The notes below the pieces were generated by a model. The model saw only the letters and a list, made by a program, of their open reading frames with translations. It ran no database searches and was not told the DNA's origin. The translations under genes were made by a program, and so were the position numbers. 64,000 nt of DNA from Chondrosia reniformis (taxonomy: Eukaryota; Porifera; Demospongiae; Chondrillida; Chondrillidae): contig OX359190.1 of the NCBI GenBank assembly GCA_947172415.1, positions 6,014,001 through 6,078,000 on the forward strand, written 5' to 3'. Below, in pieces: positions 21,973-33,354 of this stretch. How positions within the stretch are numbered: the stretch's first letter is position 1; each line of letters starts with the position of its first letter.

Positions 21973-23154
21973 TATACTATGTTTTATGTACTAGTAGTAT
22001 GTACTAGTTATATTTACTAGCTCTATGTACTATTTGTGTGCACTAATTGTATGCACTAGTTGTATGTACTAGCTGTGTGTACTCAATACTATTTGTATGT
22101 ACTAGTCGAATGTAGTAGTCATTTCTACAAGTTGTATGTATAAGTAGTGAGTAATTGTTGTATGTACTAGTTATATGTACTAGTTGTATGTACTATTTGT
22201 AAGTAGTAGGTGTATGTACTAGTTATATATCCTAGTTGTTTGTACTAGTTGTATGTACTATTTGTGTGAACTGTTAGGATGTACTAGTTGTATGTACTAA
22301 TTGCATGTACTAGTTGTATGAACTTGTTTTATGAACTTGTTCTATTTATATTTACTTGTTTTAGGTAATAGTTATATGTAGCAGATGTATGTACTATTTG
22401 TATCTACTGTTTATATGTACTATGTGTATGTACTATTTATAAGTACCAGTGATATCTATGTAGTAGTTATATGTTTTTGAACGAGTTATATATACTAGTT
22501 TTATGCACTAGCTGTATGTACTAGTTGTATGTACTATTTATAATTACAATTTATTATAATTTATAAGGTATATGTGTATTTACTAGTTATATGTAGTTGG
22601 TGTATGTACTAGTTATATATACTAGGTGTTTGTCCTAGTTGTATGTACTAGTTGAATGTACTAGTTATATGTACTAGTTACTAGTTGAATGAACTAATTG
22701 TACTTACTAATTGTAAATGCTAGTTATATGAACTAGTTGTATGTACTAGTTTTATGAACTTGTTGTATGTACTAGTTGTAAGTACTAGTTGCATATACTG
22801 GTTATATGTACTAGTTAATAGTTATGTGAACTAGTTGTACAACCAAATTGTAAATACTAGTTGTATGAACTAGTTGTTTGTATTTAATAGTTGTATGAAC
22901 TAGGTAAATGAACTAGTTTTATGTATATATTAGTTGTATGTACTAGTTTCTAGTTGCATGTACTAGTTTTATGTACTCGTTCTATATACTAGTAGTTGTG
23001 TGAACTACTTGTATCTACTATGTTTATGTTCTATTCATATGTACTAGTTATATTTTTATGTATTAGTTATATGTGGTTTATGTGTGTACTAGTTATATGT
23101 ACTAATTGCAAGTACTTGTTGTAAATACTAGTTTAATTGACTAGTACTAGTTAT
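21911..23154 (+). repeat. 13-bp satellite, forward orientation
   Basis: This is about 1.24 kb of satellite. It begins with the right copy of the 62-bp repeat (21911-21972). The block at about 22200-22870 resembles 25900-26590 and 59040-59710 in order of variants. No gene is seen. Confidence 0.9.
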
Positions 23155-23915
23155 CAGAGAGTACGGTAGTACTCTCTATGTAGGGATGGTACGGGTTGTT
23201 TCGTTTTCCCCATACATTGGTATAGGAGCGAAATTCCGAATTAGGCTGAAAATCGCCGAAACGAGACTATGTAGAGTTAAATATAGAACAGCAATGCTAT
23301 AAATTGGCCTTGAAGGCAAGCGACCGTGTATCGTTGGCAAATGAACCAACTTTGAAATCTCCCATTTTCGTTTTCTTCTTCTTCATCTTCTTCTTCTTTT
23401 TCATCTTCTTCGCCCGCTGTAACTAAAAAACGAAATAAGCCTTCGGACTACTTCTTAATCGAAATTACTCTAAATTTTCCGAGCTGTATTCTTTTGTAGA
23501 AGCGAGAGCGATAACGCTATTATTGAGTATGACAGTTTTCATGGCTCCAGAGTCAAGACCCCAATAAAATCGCCATTTTAATGACGTCATAATCAGTCGA
23601 AGATTGCGAAACCAAAGTGGTTTAAAATGCAACGAATTCCTAGCTTATGCTCCATAAAAAGTACAGAAACTAGAGAACAATAAAACGTTTCTACAAAAAT
23701 AGTGAAGATGTAGGGATGGCACAAAAAGCATAGAAACAAGAAAGGGATGTTACACAGTGAAGCATTAGCTATGCATGAATCCTACAAGCAAGGGTGGGTT
23801 ATGATTCATGCATATATAGCTAATGCTTCACTGTGTAACATCCCTTTCTTGTTTCTATGCTTTTTGTGCCTTCCCTACATCTTCACTATTTTTGTAGAAA
23901 ATTTTTATTGTTCTC
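23155..23915 (-). mobile_element. Fold-back element, copy 2 (inverted relative to copies 1, 3, 4)
   Basis: The palindrome end is at the left (23156-23177, AGAGAGTAC/GTACTCTCT). Next is a non-coding body with a TTC-rich tract (about 23370-23410), then the 243-nt hairpin 23673-23915. The body is clearly the reverse complement of the bodies at 48826-49340 and 56827-57310 (shared GCGAGAGCGATAACGCTATT and ATGACGTCAT). TTAT flanks both ends (4 bp). It encodes no protein. CTATGTAGGGATGGTAC near the palindrome and GATGTAGGGATGGCAC in the hairpin form short inverted ends. Confidence 0.85.
23673..23915. repeat. 243-nt terminal hairpin of fold-back copy 2
   Basis: The arms of about 110 nt are almost perfectly complementary, from GAGAACAATAAAACG to TTTTATTGTTCTC. 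At the variable site the left arm has AAGCATAGAAAC and the right arm GTTTCTATGCTT, so pairing is kept. Confidence 0.9.
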
Positions 23916-26900
23916 TTATTTATTAGTTGTATGTACTAGTTATGTGCCAGTTGTATGTACTAGTTGTGTGTATATACTAGTTATAAATAATAGTTATGCA
24001 CTAGTTGTATATACAAGTTGTACGTTCTAGTATTATGTATTTGTTCTATGAACAAGTTGTACGTACTAGTTTCTAGTTGTATGTACTAGTTGTATGTATT
24101 AATTGTATGTACTATGTGTATGTACTATTTATAAGTGCCAGTTATATGTGTATTTACTGGTGATATGTTTGTGCACTAGGTATATGTACTAGTTGTATGC
24201 ACTCGCTGTATGTACAAGTTGGGGGTACTATTCATAATTACTATGTATATGTGTATTTAGTAGTTATATGTAGTAGATGTATATACTAGTTATATATCCT
24301 TTTTGTTTGTCCTAGTTGTATGGACTAGTTGAATGTTCTAGTTGTATGTACTAATTGTATGTGCTAGGTGCGTACTATTTGGTATGTACTAGTTGTATGT
24401 ACTAGCTGTATGTACTAGTTGTATGTATTATGTGTATGTACCAGTTGTTAATTCTTGTACTAGTTATACTATGTACTAGTTAGGTTCTATTTGTATGTAC
24501 TAGATACTTGTTGCATGTCCTAGTTGTATCAACAAGTTTTATGAACTAGTTGTATGTACTGTTTATATGTACTAGTTATATGTACCAGTTATATATACTA
24601 GTTTTATGTACACGTGGTATGTACTAGTTATCTTTACTAGCTGTATGTACTATTTGTGTGTACTAATTGTATGCAATAGTTGTAGGTTCTAGTACTAGTT
24701 AAACTAGGTACTAAATAGGTACTATATAGTTCTATTTACTAGAAACTACTTGTATGTACTTGTTAGATAAAGTAGTTCTATGACCTAGTTAAATATACTA
24801 GGTGTATGTCCTAGTTGTATGTACCAGGTGTATGTCCTAGCTGATTGTACTATTTACTAGTTTTATGTACAAGTTGTGTGTAGTAGTTCAAGGTACTAGT
24901 TTTATGTTTCCGTTACTAGTTGTAGGTACTTGTTATATGAACTAATTTTATTTGCTAATTGTATATACACGTTGAATGTACTAGTTGCATGTACATGTTG
25001 AGCGTACTTGTTCAATGTACAAGTTGTATGTATTCATTATTAGTTGTTAGTAGTAGGTGTATGTACTAGTTTCTAGTTGTATTTACTAGTTTTATGTACT
25101 AGCTGTATGTACTATGTCGATGCATTATATATTTGAACTAGTTATATTTTTATGTTTTAGTTATATGTAGTAGGTGTGTGTACTAGGTATATGTTCTAGT
25201 TGAAAGTACTAGTTTTATGTACTAGTTGTATGTACTACAACTAGCTATATTTACTAGTTTTTGGTCCTAGTTGTTTGTATTAGTTGTACGTAGTAGATAG
25301 TTGTATGTACTAGTTCTACGCACTATTTGTATGTGTGTGTACTAGTTAAATGTACTAGTTGTATGCGCTAGCTGTATGTACTAGTTGTATGTACTAGTTG
25401 TATGTACTACTTTATTGTACTGGTTACAATTGTATGAACTGGGTGTATGTACTAGCTGTTTTTACTAGTTGTATGAAGTATTTTTATGTACTATATATAT
25501 GTGTATGTACTAGGTATATGTACTACTTGTATGTACTAGCTGTATCAGCTGGTTGATATATTGAGATATGAACCAGTTGTATGTGTGCCCTAGTTCTTTG
25601 TACTTGCTAAATACTAGTTTTATGAACTAGTTGTATGTACAAGTTGTATATACTAGTTTTATGTACTAGTTGCATGTACTAGTTATATGTACTAGTTACT
25701 AGTTGTGTGAACTAGTTGTACCTACTAATTTTATGTACTAGGTGTGTGTACACTTTGTATGTATATACTAGTTTTATGTACTAGTTAAATGTAGTAGTGT
25801 TATATATATAAACACTAGTTGTATGGACTAGTTTTATGTACCCCTTCTATGTACTAGTTGTATGTACTATTTATAATTACTAGGTATATGTGTATTTACT
25901 AGTTGTATGTAGTAGGTGTATGTACTACTTATATGTCCTAGTCGTTTGTACTAGTTGTATGTTCTAGTTGAATGTACTAGTTGTAAGTACTAGTTGTATA
26001 TTCAATATGTGTGTACTGTTAGTATGTACTTGTTGTATGTACTAATTGCATTTACTAGTTGTATGCACTAGTTTTATGAAGTAGTTCTCTCTATATTTTC
26101 AAGTTGTAGGTACTAGTTATATGTAGCAGATGTATGTACTATTTGTATGTACTATGTGTTCATACTTTTTATAAGTACCAGTTATATGTATGTAGTAGTT
26201 ATATGTTTGTGAACTAGTTATATATTCTAGTAGTATGCACTAGCTGTATGTACTAGTTGTGTGTACTCTTTATAATTACAAGGTATATGTGTATTTACTA
26301 GCTATATGTAGTTGGATGTATGTACTAGTTATATATCCTAGTTGTTTGTCCTAGTTGTAGGTACTAGTTGAATGTACTAGTTTTACATACTAGTTACTAG
26401 TTGTATCAACTAGTTGTACCTACTAATTGTAAATACTAGTTGTATGAACTAGTTGGATGTACTAGTTTTATGAACTAGTTGGATGTACTAGTTTTATGAA
26501 CTAGTTGTATGTACTAGTTGTAAGTACTAGTTGCATGTATTGGTTATATGTACTAGTTAATAGTTGTGTGAACTAGTTGTACGACCTAATTGTAAATACT
26601 AGTTGTATGAACTAGTTAAATGTACTAGTTTTATGGTATATATTAGTTGCATGTACCAGTTTCTAGTTGCATGTATTACTTTTATGTACTAGTTATATAT
26701 ACTATGTGGATCCACTATTAATATGTACTAGTTTTAAAATTATGTACTAATTATATGTCATAGGTGTGTGGTAGTTATAGGTACTAGTTATATATACTAT
26801 GTGGATGCACTATTAATATGTACTAGTTTTACTAATTATATGTCATAGGTGTGTGGTAGTTATAGGTCCTAGTTTTATGTACTCGTTGTATGTACTAGTA

Positions 26901-27110
26901 GTTGTATGAACTACTTGTATGTACTATGTTTATGTACTATTTATATGTACTAGTTATATTTTTATGTATTAGTTATATGTGGTAGATGTGTTTACTAGTT
27001 ATATGTACTAATTGTAAGTAATAGTTGTATATACTAGTTGTCTGGACGAGTTATATTTACTAGTTGTGGGTACTAGTTGTATGTACTAGGTGTATGTATA
27101 TACTAATTTT
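23916..27110 (+). repeat. 13-bp satellite, forward orientation
   Basis: This is about 3.2 kb of satellite. The block at 23935-24310 reads, in reverse complement, very like 27717-28080 on the other side of the orientation switch. A short duplication is visible at about 26700-26870 (GTGGATCCACTATTAATATG and GTGGATGCACTATTAATATG). No gene is seen. Confidence 0.9.
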
Positions 27111-27716
27111 TATTATTTTTTAATTTTTAATTTTAATTTTTTATTTTTATTTTATTTTTATTTCTCTCTCAATAATAATTAACCAATTTTTTTACAACAA
27201 ATAAGAAAAATGTTGGAGAAACTAATCTGTGAAAATTAAAATACAATATTAACATAAAGTTAACGTGTAAATGCAATCAATGAATAAATTTGTACACATA
27301 AATAACTAATAATTATTACATTGAAAAGTACAATGTACGTACGTACTGAAATGTTTCAGTTAAAGGGACAAAAACAGCTCAAGTCATATTGTTTAAAAGT
27401 TACATGCCTAATCGTCTAAGGACCAACCTTGCCCTCAGAGGTGGCAAGGGGGATGTCACTGGCGAAACCACATGGTCTTTTGGATCTGGAGCCTCTGATG
27501 GCCATGATCGCTGATCTGATCAATGCGAATGAGGTCCTACATCGAAGCCACCCCATCACTTGGGAGTAGTGCAGTTTTCTTTTCTTTGCAATGGCATCAG
27601 CCACCCTTCTGAAAAATACAGTGCACTCTCTTGCCATACCCCCTGTTGTTGTCAAGACTAGGGGGTTGAACACTCCTCATTCCAATTCCCTCACTCTTTC
27701 GCCATACAAACAACAA
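27111..27716 (-). mobile_element. 5'-truncated retroelement fragment at satellite orientation switch
   Basis: On the minus strand this holds a coding remnant (27416-27707), then about 250 bp of AT-rich untranslated sequence, ending at low coordinates in an A/T-rich tail (27111-27165) of the sort left by retroposition. It separates forward satellite from reverse satellite. The family is not certain. Confidence 0.55.
27416..27707 (-). pseudogene. C-terminal fragment of a retroelement-like protein
   Basis: The readable part, about 85 residues, has FNPLVLTTTGGMARECTVF, then RKLHYSQVMGWLRCRTSFAL, IRSAIMAIRGSRS and a stop at 27416. From memory, a module of the form F-x-PLV-x-x-T-x-GGM followed by a W-(I/L)-R-C-(R/K)-x-SF-x-x-(I/L)-RS segment ends many transposon-encoded proteins in cnidarian and mollusc genomes. 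I cannot name the enzyme. It is a broken remnant with no start or catalytic domain. Confidence 0.5.
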
Positions 27717-30700
27717 GGACATATAACTAGTATATGCATCTACTACATATAACTACTAAATACACATATACCTAGTAATTATGAATAGTACATACAACTA
27801 GTACATACAGCGAGTGCATACAACTGGTACATATAACTAGTACACAACCATATAACCAGTAAATACACATATAACTGGCATTTATAAATAGTACATACAC
27901 ATAGTACATACAATTAATACATACAACTAGTACATACAACTATAAACTAGTACACACAACTATTTCATAGAACGAGTACATAATACTAGAACGTACAACT
28001 TGTATATACAACTAGCGCTTAGCTATTATTTAGAACTAGTACAGACATACAACTAGTACATACAACTGGTACATAACTAGTACATACAACTAGTAAATAC
28101 AAATAAAACAAACAATTACTACATACAACTTTTACAAACAACCTTTACATACAGCTAGTATCTACAACTACTAAATATAACTAGGACTAGTACATAAAAC
28201 TAGTGAATACAACCAGTACATACAATTAGTACATCAAAATAGTACATTCAACTAGTCCATGCAACTACGACAAACAGCTAGGATATATAACTAGTACATA
28301 CAACTACTACATATAACTAGTAAACACACATACCTTGTAATTATAAATAGTACATACAACTAGTACATACAACTAGTACATAAAACTAAAAACTAGTATA
28401 TATAACCAGCTCCCAGAATGAGTACATAATACTAGAATGTACAACTTGTATATTCAACTAGTACATAACTACTACAAACAACTAGGACATATAAATAAGT
28501 ACATACACCTACTACATATAACTTGTACATACAGTTTTTCCAAATAATTATAAATAGTACATAAAACTAGGATATACAACTAGTCCATACAACTAGAATC
28601 TACTACATACAACTAGTACCTTCCTAGCACCTAGTATAAGTAGTTCAAGAACCTACCACTTGTACATACAACTAGTACACACAACTAGTACCTACAACTA
28701 GTACTTGCAACTAGTACATATAACTAGTACCTACAACTAGTAAATATAACTAGTACTAGTCCATACAACTAGGACATACAACTAGTACACACAACTAGTA
28801 AATATAACTAGTACACAAATCTACCACATATAACCAATACATGAAATATAACTAGTACAGTTAAATAGTATAATAAACTAGAAACTAGTACATACAACTA
28901 ATATATACATAAAACTTGTACGTTTAACTAGTTCATACAACTATTATATGCAAACAACTAGTTCATACAACTAGTATTTAAAATTAGGTCGTACAACTAG
29001 TTCACACAACTATTAACTAGTACATATAACCAGTACATGCAACTAGTACATGCACCTAGTACATGCAACTAGTACATGCACCTAGTACATACAACTAGTT
29101 CATAAACTAGTACATCCAACTAGTTCATACAACTAGTATTTACAATTAGTGAGTACAACTAGTTCATACAACTAGTAATTAGTACATATAACTAGTACAT
29201 TCAACTAGTACATACAACTAGGCCAAATAACTATGATATATAACTAGTACACACACCAAATACATATAACTAGTACATACAAATATACCTAGTAATTATA
29301 ATACAACTAGTACATAGAACGGAAACATAAAACTAGTACATACAACTAGAAACTAGTCCATACAACTAGAAACTAGTCCATACAACTAGCATATATATAA
29401 CACTAGTACATTTAACTAGTACATAAAACTAGTATATACATACAAAGAGTACATACTACTAGTCCATAAAATTAGAAGGTTCAACTAATTCACACAACTA
29501 GTTGCTTGTACATTTAACTACTACTTGCGACTATGATATACAATTTGTACATACAACTAGGACATACAACTACTTCATATAACTAGTATATAGCTAGTAC
29601 ATACAACTAGTACATACAACTAGTACATACAACTAGTTCTTACAATTACTACTCCAAGTAGTACATAGAACTAGTTCTTACAATTACTACTCCAAGTAGT
29701 ACATAGAACTAGTTCAAACAACTAGTACATACAACCAGGACATACAACCAGTACATACAACTAGTATATACAACTAATGCATACCACTAGGACATACAAC
29801 TAGTACATTCCAGTAGACCATACAATTAGTAACTAGTACATACAACTAATGCATATAACTAGTCGCTAGAACATTCATTTTTATAGTACACACAATTACA
29901 TACAATTAGTACATATAACAAGTGCGTACAACTAGTACGTTCAACTAGTACATAACTATTACATAGAATTAATACATACAACTGGAACACACAACTAGCA
30001 CATAAGCAATAAATAGAACTTGTACATATAACTAGGACTACAACTAGTACATATAACCAGTACATACACATATAACTAGTATATATAACTAGTACATAAA
30101 ACTAGACTACATGCAGCTAGTACATACAACCAGTAACTAGTACATACAACCAGTAACTATTACATACAACTAGTAACTAGTACATACAACTAATTCATAC
30201 ATCTAATACATAAAACTACTACACACAACTAGTACATTAAATTTGTACATATAACTAGTACACAAATATACCACATATAACCACTACATGAAAATATAAC
30301 TAGTACAGTTAAATAGTATAATAAACTAGAAACTAGTACATACAACTAATATATACATAAAACTTGTACGTTTAACTAGTTCATACAACTAGTATTTAAA
30401 ATTAGGTCGTACAACTAGTTCACACAACTATTAACTAGTACATATAACCAGTACATGCAACTAGTACATGCAACTAGTACATACAACTAGTTCATAAACT
30501 AGTACATCCAACTAGTTCATACAACTAGTATTTACAATTAGTATGCACAACTAGTTCATACAACTAGTAATCAGTACTTATAACTAGTACATTCAACTAG
30601 TACATACAACTAGGCCAAATAACTAGGATATATAACTAGTACATACACCAAATACATATAACTAGTACATACACATATACCTAGTAATTATAGATAGTAC

Positions 30701-31087
30701 ATACAACTAGTACATAGAACGAGTACATAAAACTAGTACATACAACTGGAAACTAGTCCATACGACTAGTATATATATAATACTAGTACATTTAACTAGT
30801 GCATAAAACTAGTATATACATACAAAGAGTACATTTAACTAGTGCATAAAACTAGTATATACATACAAAGAGTACATTCAACTAGTACATAAAATTAGTT
30901 GGTACAACCAGTTCACACAACTAGTAACTATTACATTTTACTACTACATGTGACTATGACATACAACTAGTACATACAACTAGTACATACAACTACTTCA
31001 TAAAACTACTATATAGCTCTTACAAAGAACTAGTGCATATATCTTGTACAAACAACTGGTTCATATCTAGTACATACAACTAGTACA
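27717..31087 (-). repeat. 13-bp satellite, reverse orientation
   Basis: The consensus now reads ACATACAACTAGT on the plus strand. Two long similar segments, about 28811-29460 and 30258-30840, lie roughly 1.45 kb apart and share rare variants such as TAGTACAGTTAAATAGTATA. A ~47-bp local duplication sits at about 30790-30885. No gene is seen. Confidence 0.9.
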
Positions 31088-31393
31088 TAACACCTTATTT
31101 AACTTTTGGCACCAAAATAGTGAATATAAGGCCCATAGAGAGCCAAGGATTCACAGAAGATCAAGATAAAGAAAAAGACAAAGACGCCCAGGATCACTGA
31201 TGAAGGGTGGAATTCCCAAAAAAGGCTGTCTGACCCAGTGGAGAAGATGAAAGAAGAGAAAGGAGGGGAGAAGGAAGAAGAGAATCCAGTATATTCATCT
31301 AAAGCTCTCTTTAGGTTTAGTTCCCCTATAGGCTCTTTTTACAGAATAGTCATATAGCATGTAGGAAAATGGTATGTTAGATTTTTCAAACAT
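31088..31393 (+). mobile_element. Naiad-type PLE, copy C (3' terminal piece, inverted)
   Basis: It matches the reverse complement of 13996-14310: CACCTTATTTAACTTTTGGC, the ribozyme-like motif, a purine-rich run, then CTTTAGGTTTAGTTCCCC and the tail ending GGAAAATGGTATG..ATTTTTC. It holds only untranslated sequence. It lies in reverse-oriented satellite and is itself reversed relative to copies A and B. Copies B and C share the same outer end, so this is the true 3' end of the element. Confidence 0.85.
31185..31243 (+). ncRNA. Decayed hammerhead-like motif, PLE copy C
   Basis: It aligns with the 59-nt motifs of copies A and B. CTGATGA and GGCTGTC are kept, but the GAAAC core reads AAAAA (31219-31223) and the outer stem CTCC reads CGCC. 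The invariant G of the core is lost, so cleavage is not expected. Confidence 0.7.
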
Positions 31394-32608
31394 TTAGTAC
31401 ATAAAACTAGTTCAAACAAACAAACAAGTAGTACTAGAACGAGCTCATTCCTAGTTCCTAGTATAACTTGTACCAGAACCTACAAGTAGTTCAAAAAACT
31501 AGTACATACAACTAGTACATAACACCTAGTACATACAACTAGTATAAACATACAACTAGTACACAGAACGTGGGCATACAATTAGCACATACAACTTATC
31601 CTTTCAACTAGTATATATAACAAATACAAACACTTACTACATATAAGTAATACATAAAAATATAACTAGTTTAAATAAATAGTGCATCCATATTGTACAT
31701 ATAACTAGTACATAAAACTAGTAAATACAACTAGAAACTAGTACGTACAACTAGTATATATATAAAATTAGTACAGTTAACTAGTACATACAAATGGTAT
31801 ATACATACAACTAGCACATACAACTAGTACATAAAATTAATAGGCACAACTAGTTCATACAACTAGTAACTAGTACATATAACTAGTACATACAACAATT
31901 ACACACTACTTATACATTCAACTAGTACAAATAACTACTCCATTCGAATAGAACATACAAATAGTATTGAGTACATACAACTAGTACATACAACTAGTAA
32001 ATATAACTAGTACATACTAATTGTACATAAAATTAGTACACATAACTGGTACATATAACTAGTACATATAAACAGTACACACAAATAGTTCATAAAACTA
32101 GTTCATACAACTAGTACATGCAACAAGTATCTAGTACATACAACCAGAACCTACCTAGTACATTTTATAAGTAGTACAAGAATCAACAACTGGTACATAC
32201 ACAGAGTACATACAATGAGTACTAAAACTAGTGCAAACAACTAGAAACTAGTAACTGGTAGATACCTAGTACATACAATTAGTACATAGACCTATTTCAA
32301 ACAATTAGAACATACAACTATTACCTACACCTAGTATATACAATTTGCACATACAAGTAATACATACAAATGGTACATAAAACTAGTACATATAATTGGA
32401 ACTAGTACATGAAACTAGTACACACAACTACTGCTAACAACTAGTAACGAGTACATACAAATAGTACATTGAACTAGTACGCACAACATGTACATGCAAC
32501 TAGTACATGCAACTTGTACATACAATTAGTAGATAAAATTAGTACATATAACTAGTACATACAAATAGTAATGAAAACATAAAACTAGTACATTGAACTA
32601 CTACACAC
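31394..32608 (-). repeat. 13-bp satellite, reverse orientation
   Basis: This is about 1.2 kb of satellite ending CATTGAACTACTACACAC at the R4-like LINE junction. The same sequence uninterrupted is seen near 51760-51790 and, in reverse complement, near 7640-7680. No gene is seen. Confidence 0.9.
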
Positions 32609-32877
32609 TTTAGAAACAAAAGCCTTAGTGGAGAACCTTGTTACTTCTTGCCTTAATTTACTAAGGCAAGGAGTATCTGGCTTGGACAACCCTCAGTCAG
32701 TTATGTTTTCCTTTCTTTGGGTTTTTAGCCAGAAGCCTCGGCTTTGCCTCCTTCCGGCAGCAGCAGACAGGTGCACGTCGGGCCAAAGTTGACCGTCATA
32801 ATAGGAGGGAGTACCTCCATACACAAATCCACCACTACTTTCCAGAGGTCGACAGGCAAGGACTGGGACAGGACTAC

Positions 32878-33354
32878 TTATCGTCCAGGCCCCAATCCCT
32901 CAACAGATAGATGTCGCCTCAATATCCTCACAGCCGAACAGAGAACAGTTCCCTGCATTGCTCTCATCACTTCTACTGCACTTTTTGACAGCTTTGGAAT
33001 TCCACTTAGGTCTTCCAGGAGCGTGTCCACAGTCCCCAAAGCACCAATTATCATCGGGACTACCTTAATTCGGTAGCCCCTAAATTGTTTCCTCGTATCA
33101 GCCGCCAGCTTCTGGTACTTTTGGAACTTCTCTTGCCATCTTCCACTAATATTGCTGTCAGTAGGAACTGACATCTCAATAATGAAGATGGACTTACATA
33201 GCCGATCCTCAACCACTAAGTCTGGCCTTCTTTCTGTCATTTCATCATCTGTAGGGATACTAGGATCCCACAAGATTTTGACAGCCCTATTCTCACAGGC
33301 TGGTTTTGCTTCTAGTTTGTACCAGGGCTCTTCCTGCTTGAATCCATATTCTTT
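32878..33354 (-). pseudogene. Restriction-like (PD-(D/E)XK) endonuclease of R4-like LINE
   Basis: After the in-frame TAG at 33355-33357 the same frame continues KEYGFKQEEPWYKLE, CENRAVKILWDPSIPTD, then RRPDLVVEDRL...IFIIEMSVPTD. The Asp of RPD and the Glu of IIEM are the PD...E metal site. EKFQKYQKLAAD follows, and the frame ends in RRHLSVEGLGPGR. In this LINE group the nuclease cuts the target site and gives site preference. The catalytic residues seen are intact, but the domain is cut off from the RT by the stop. Confidence 0.8.
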
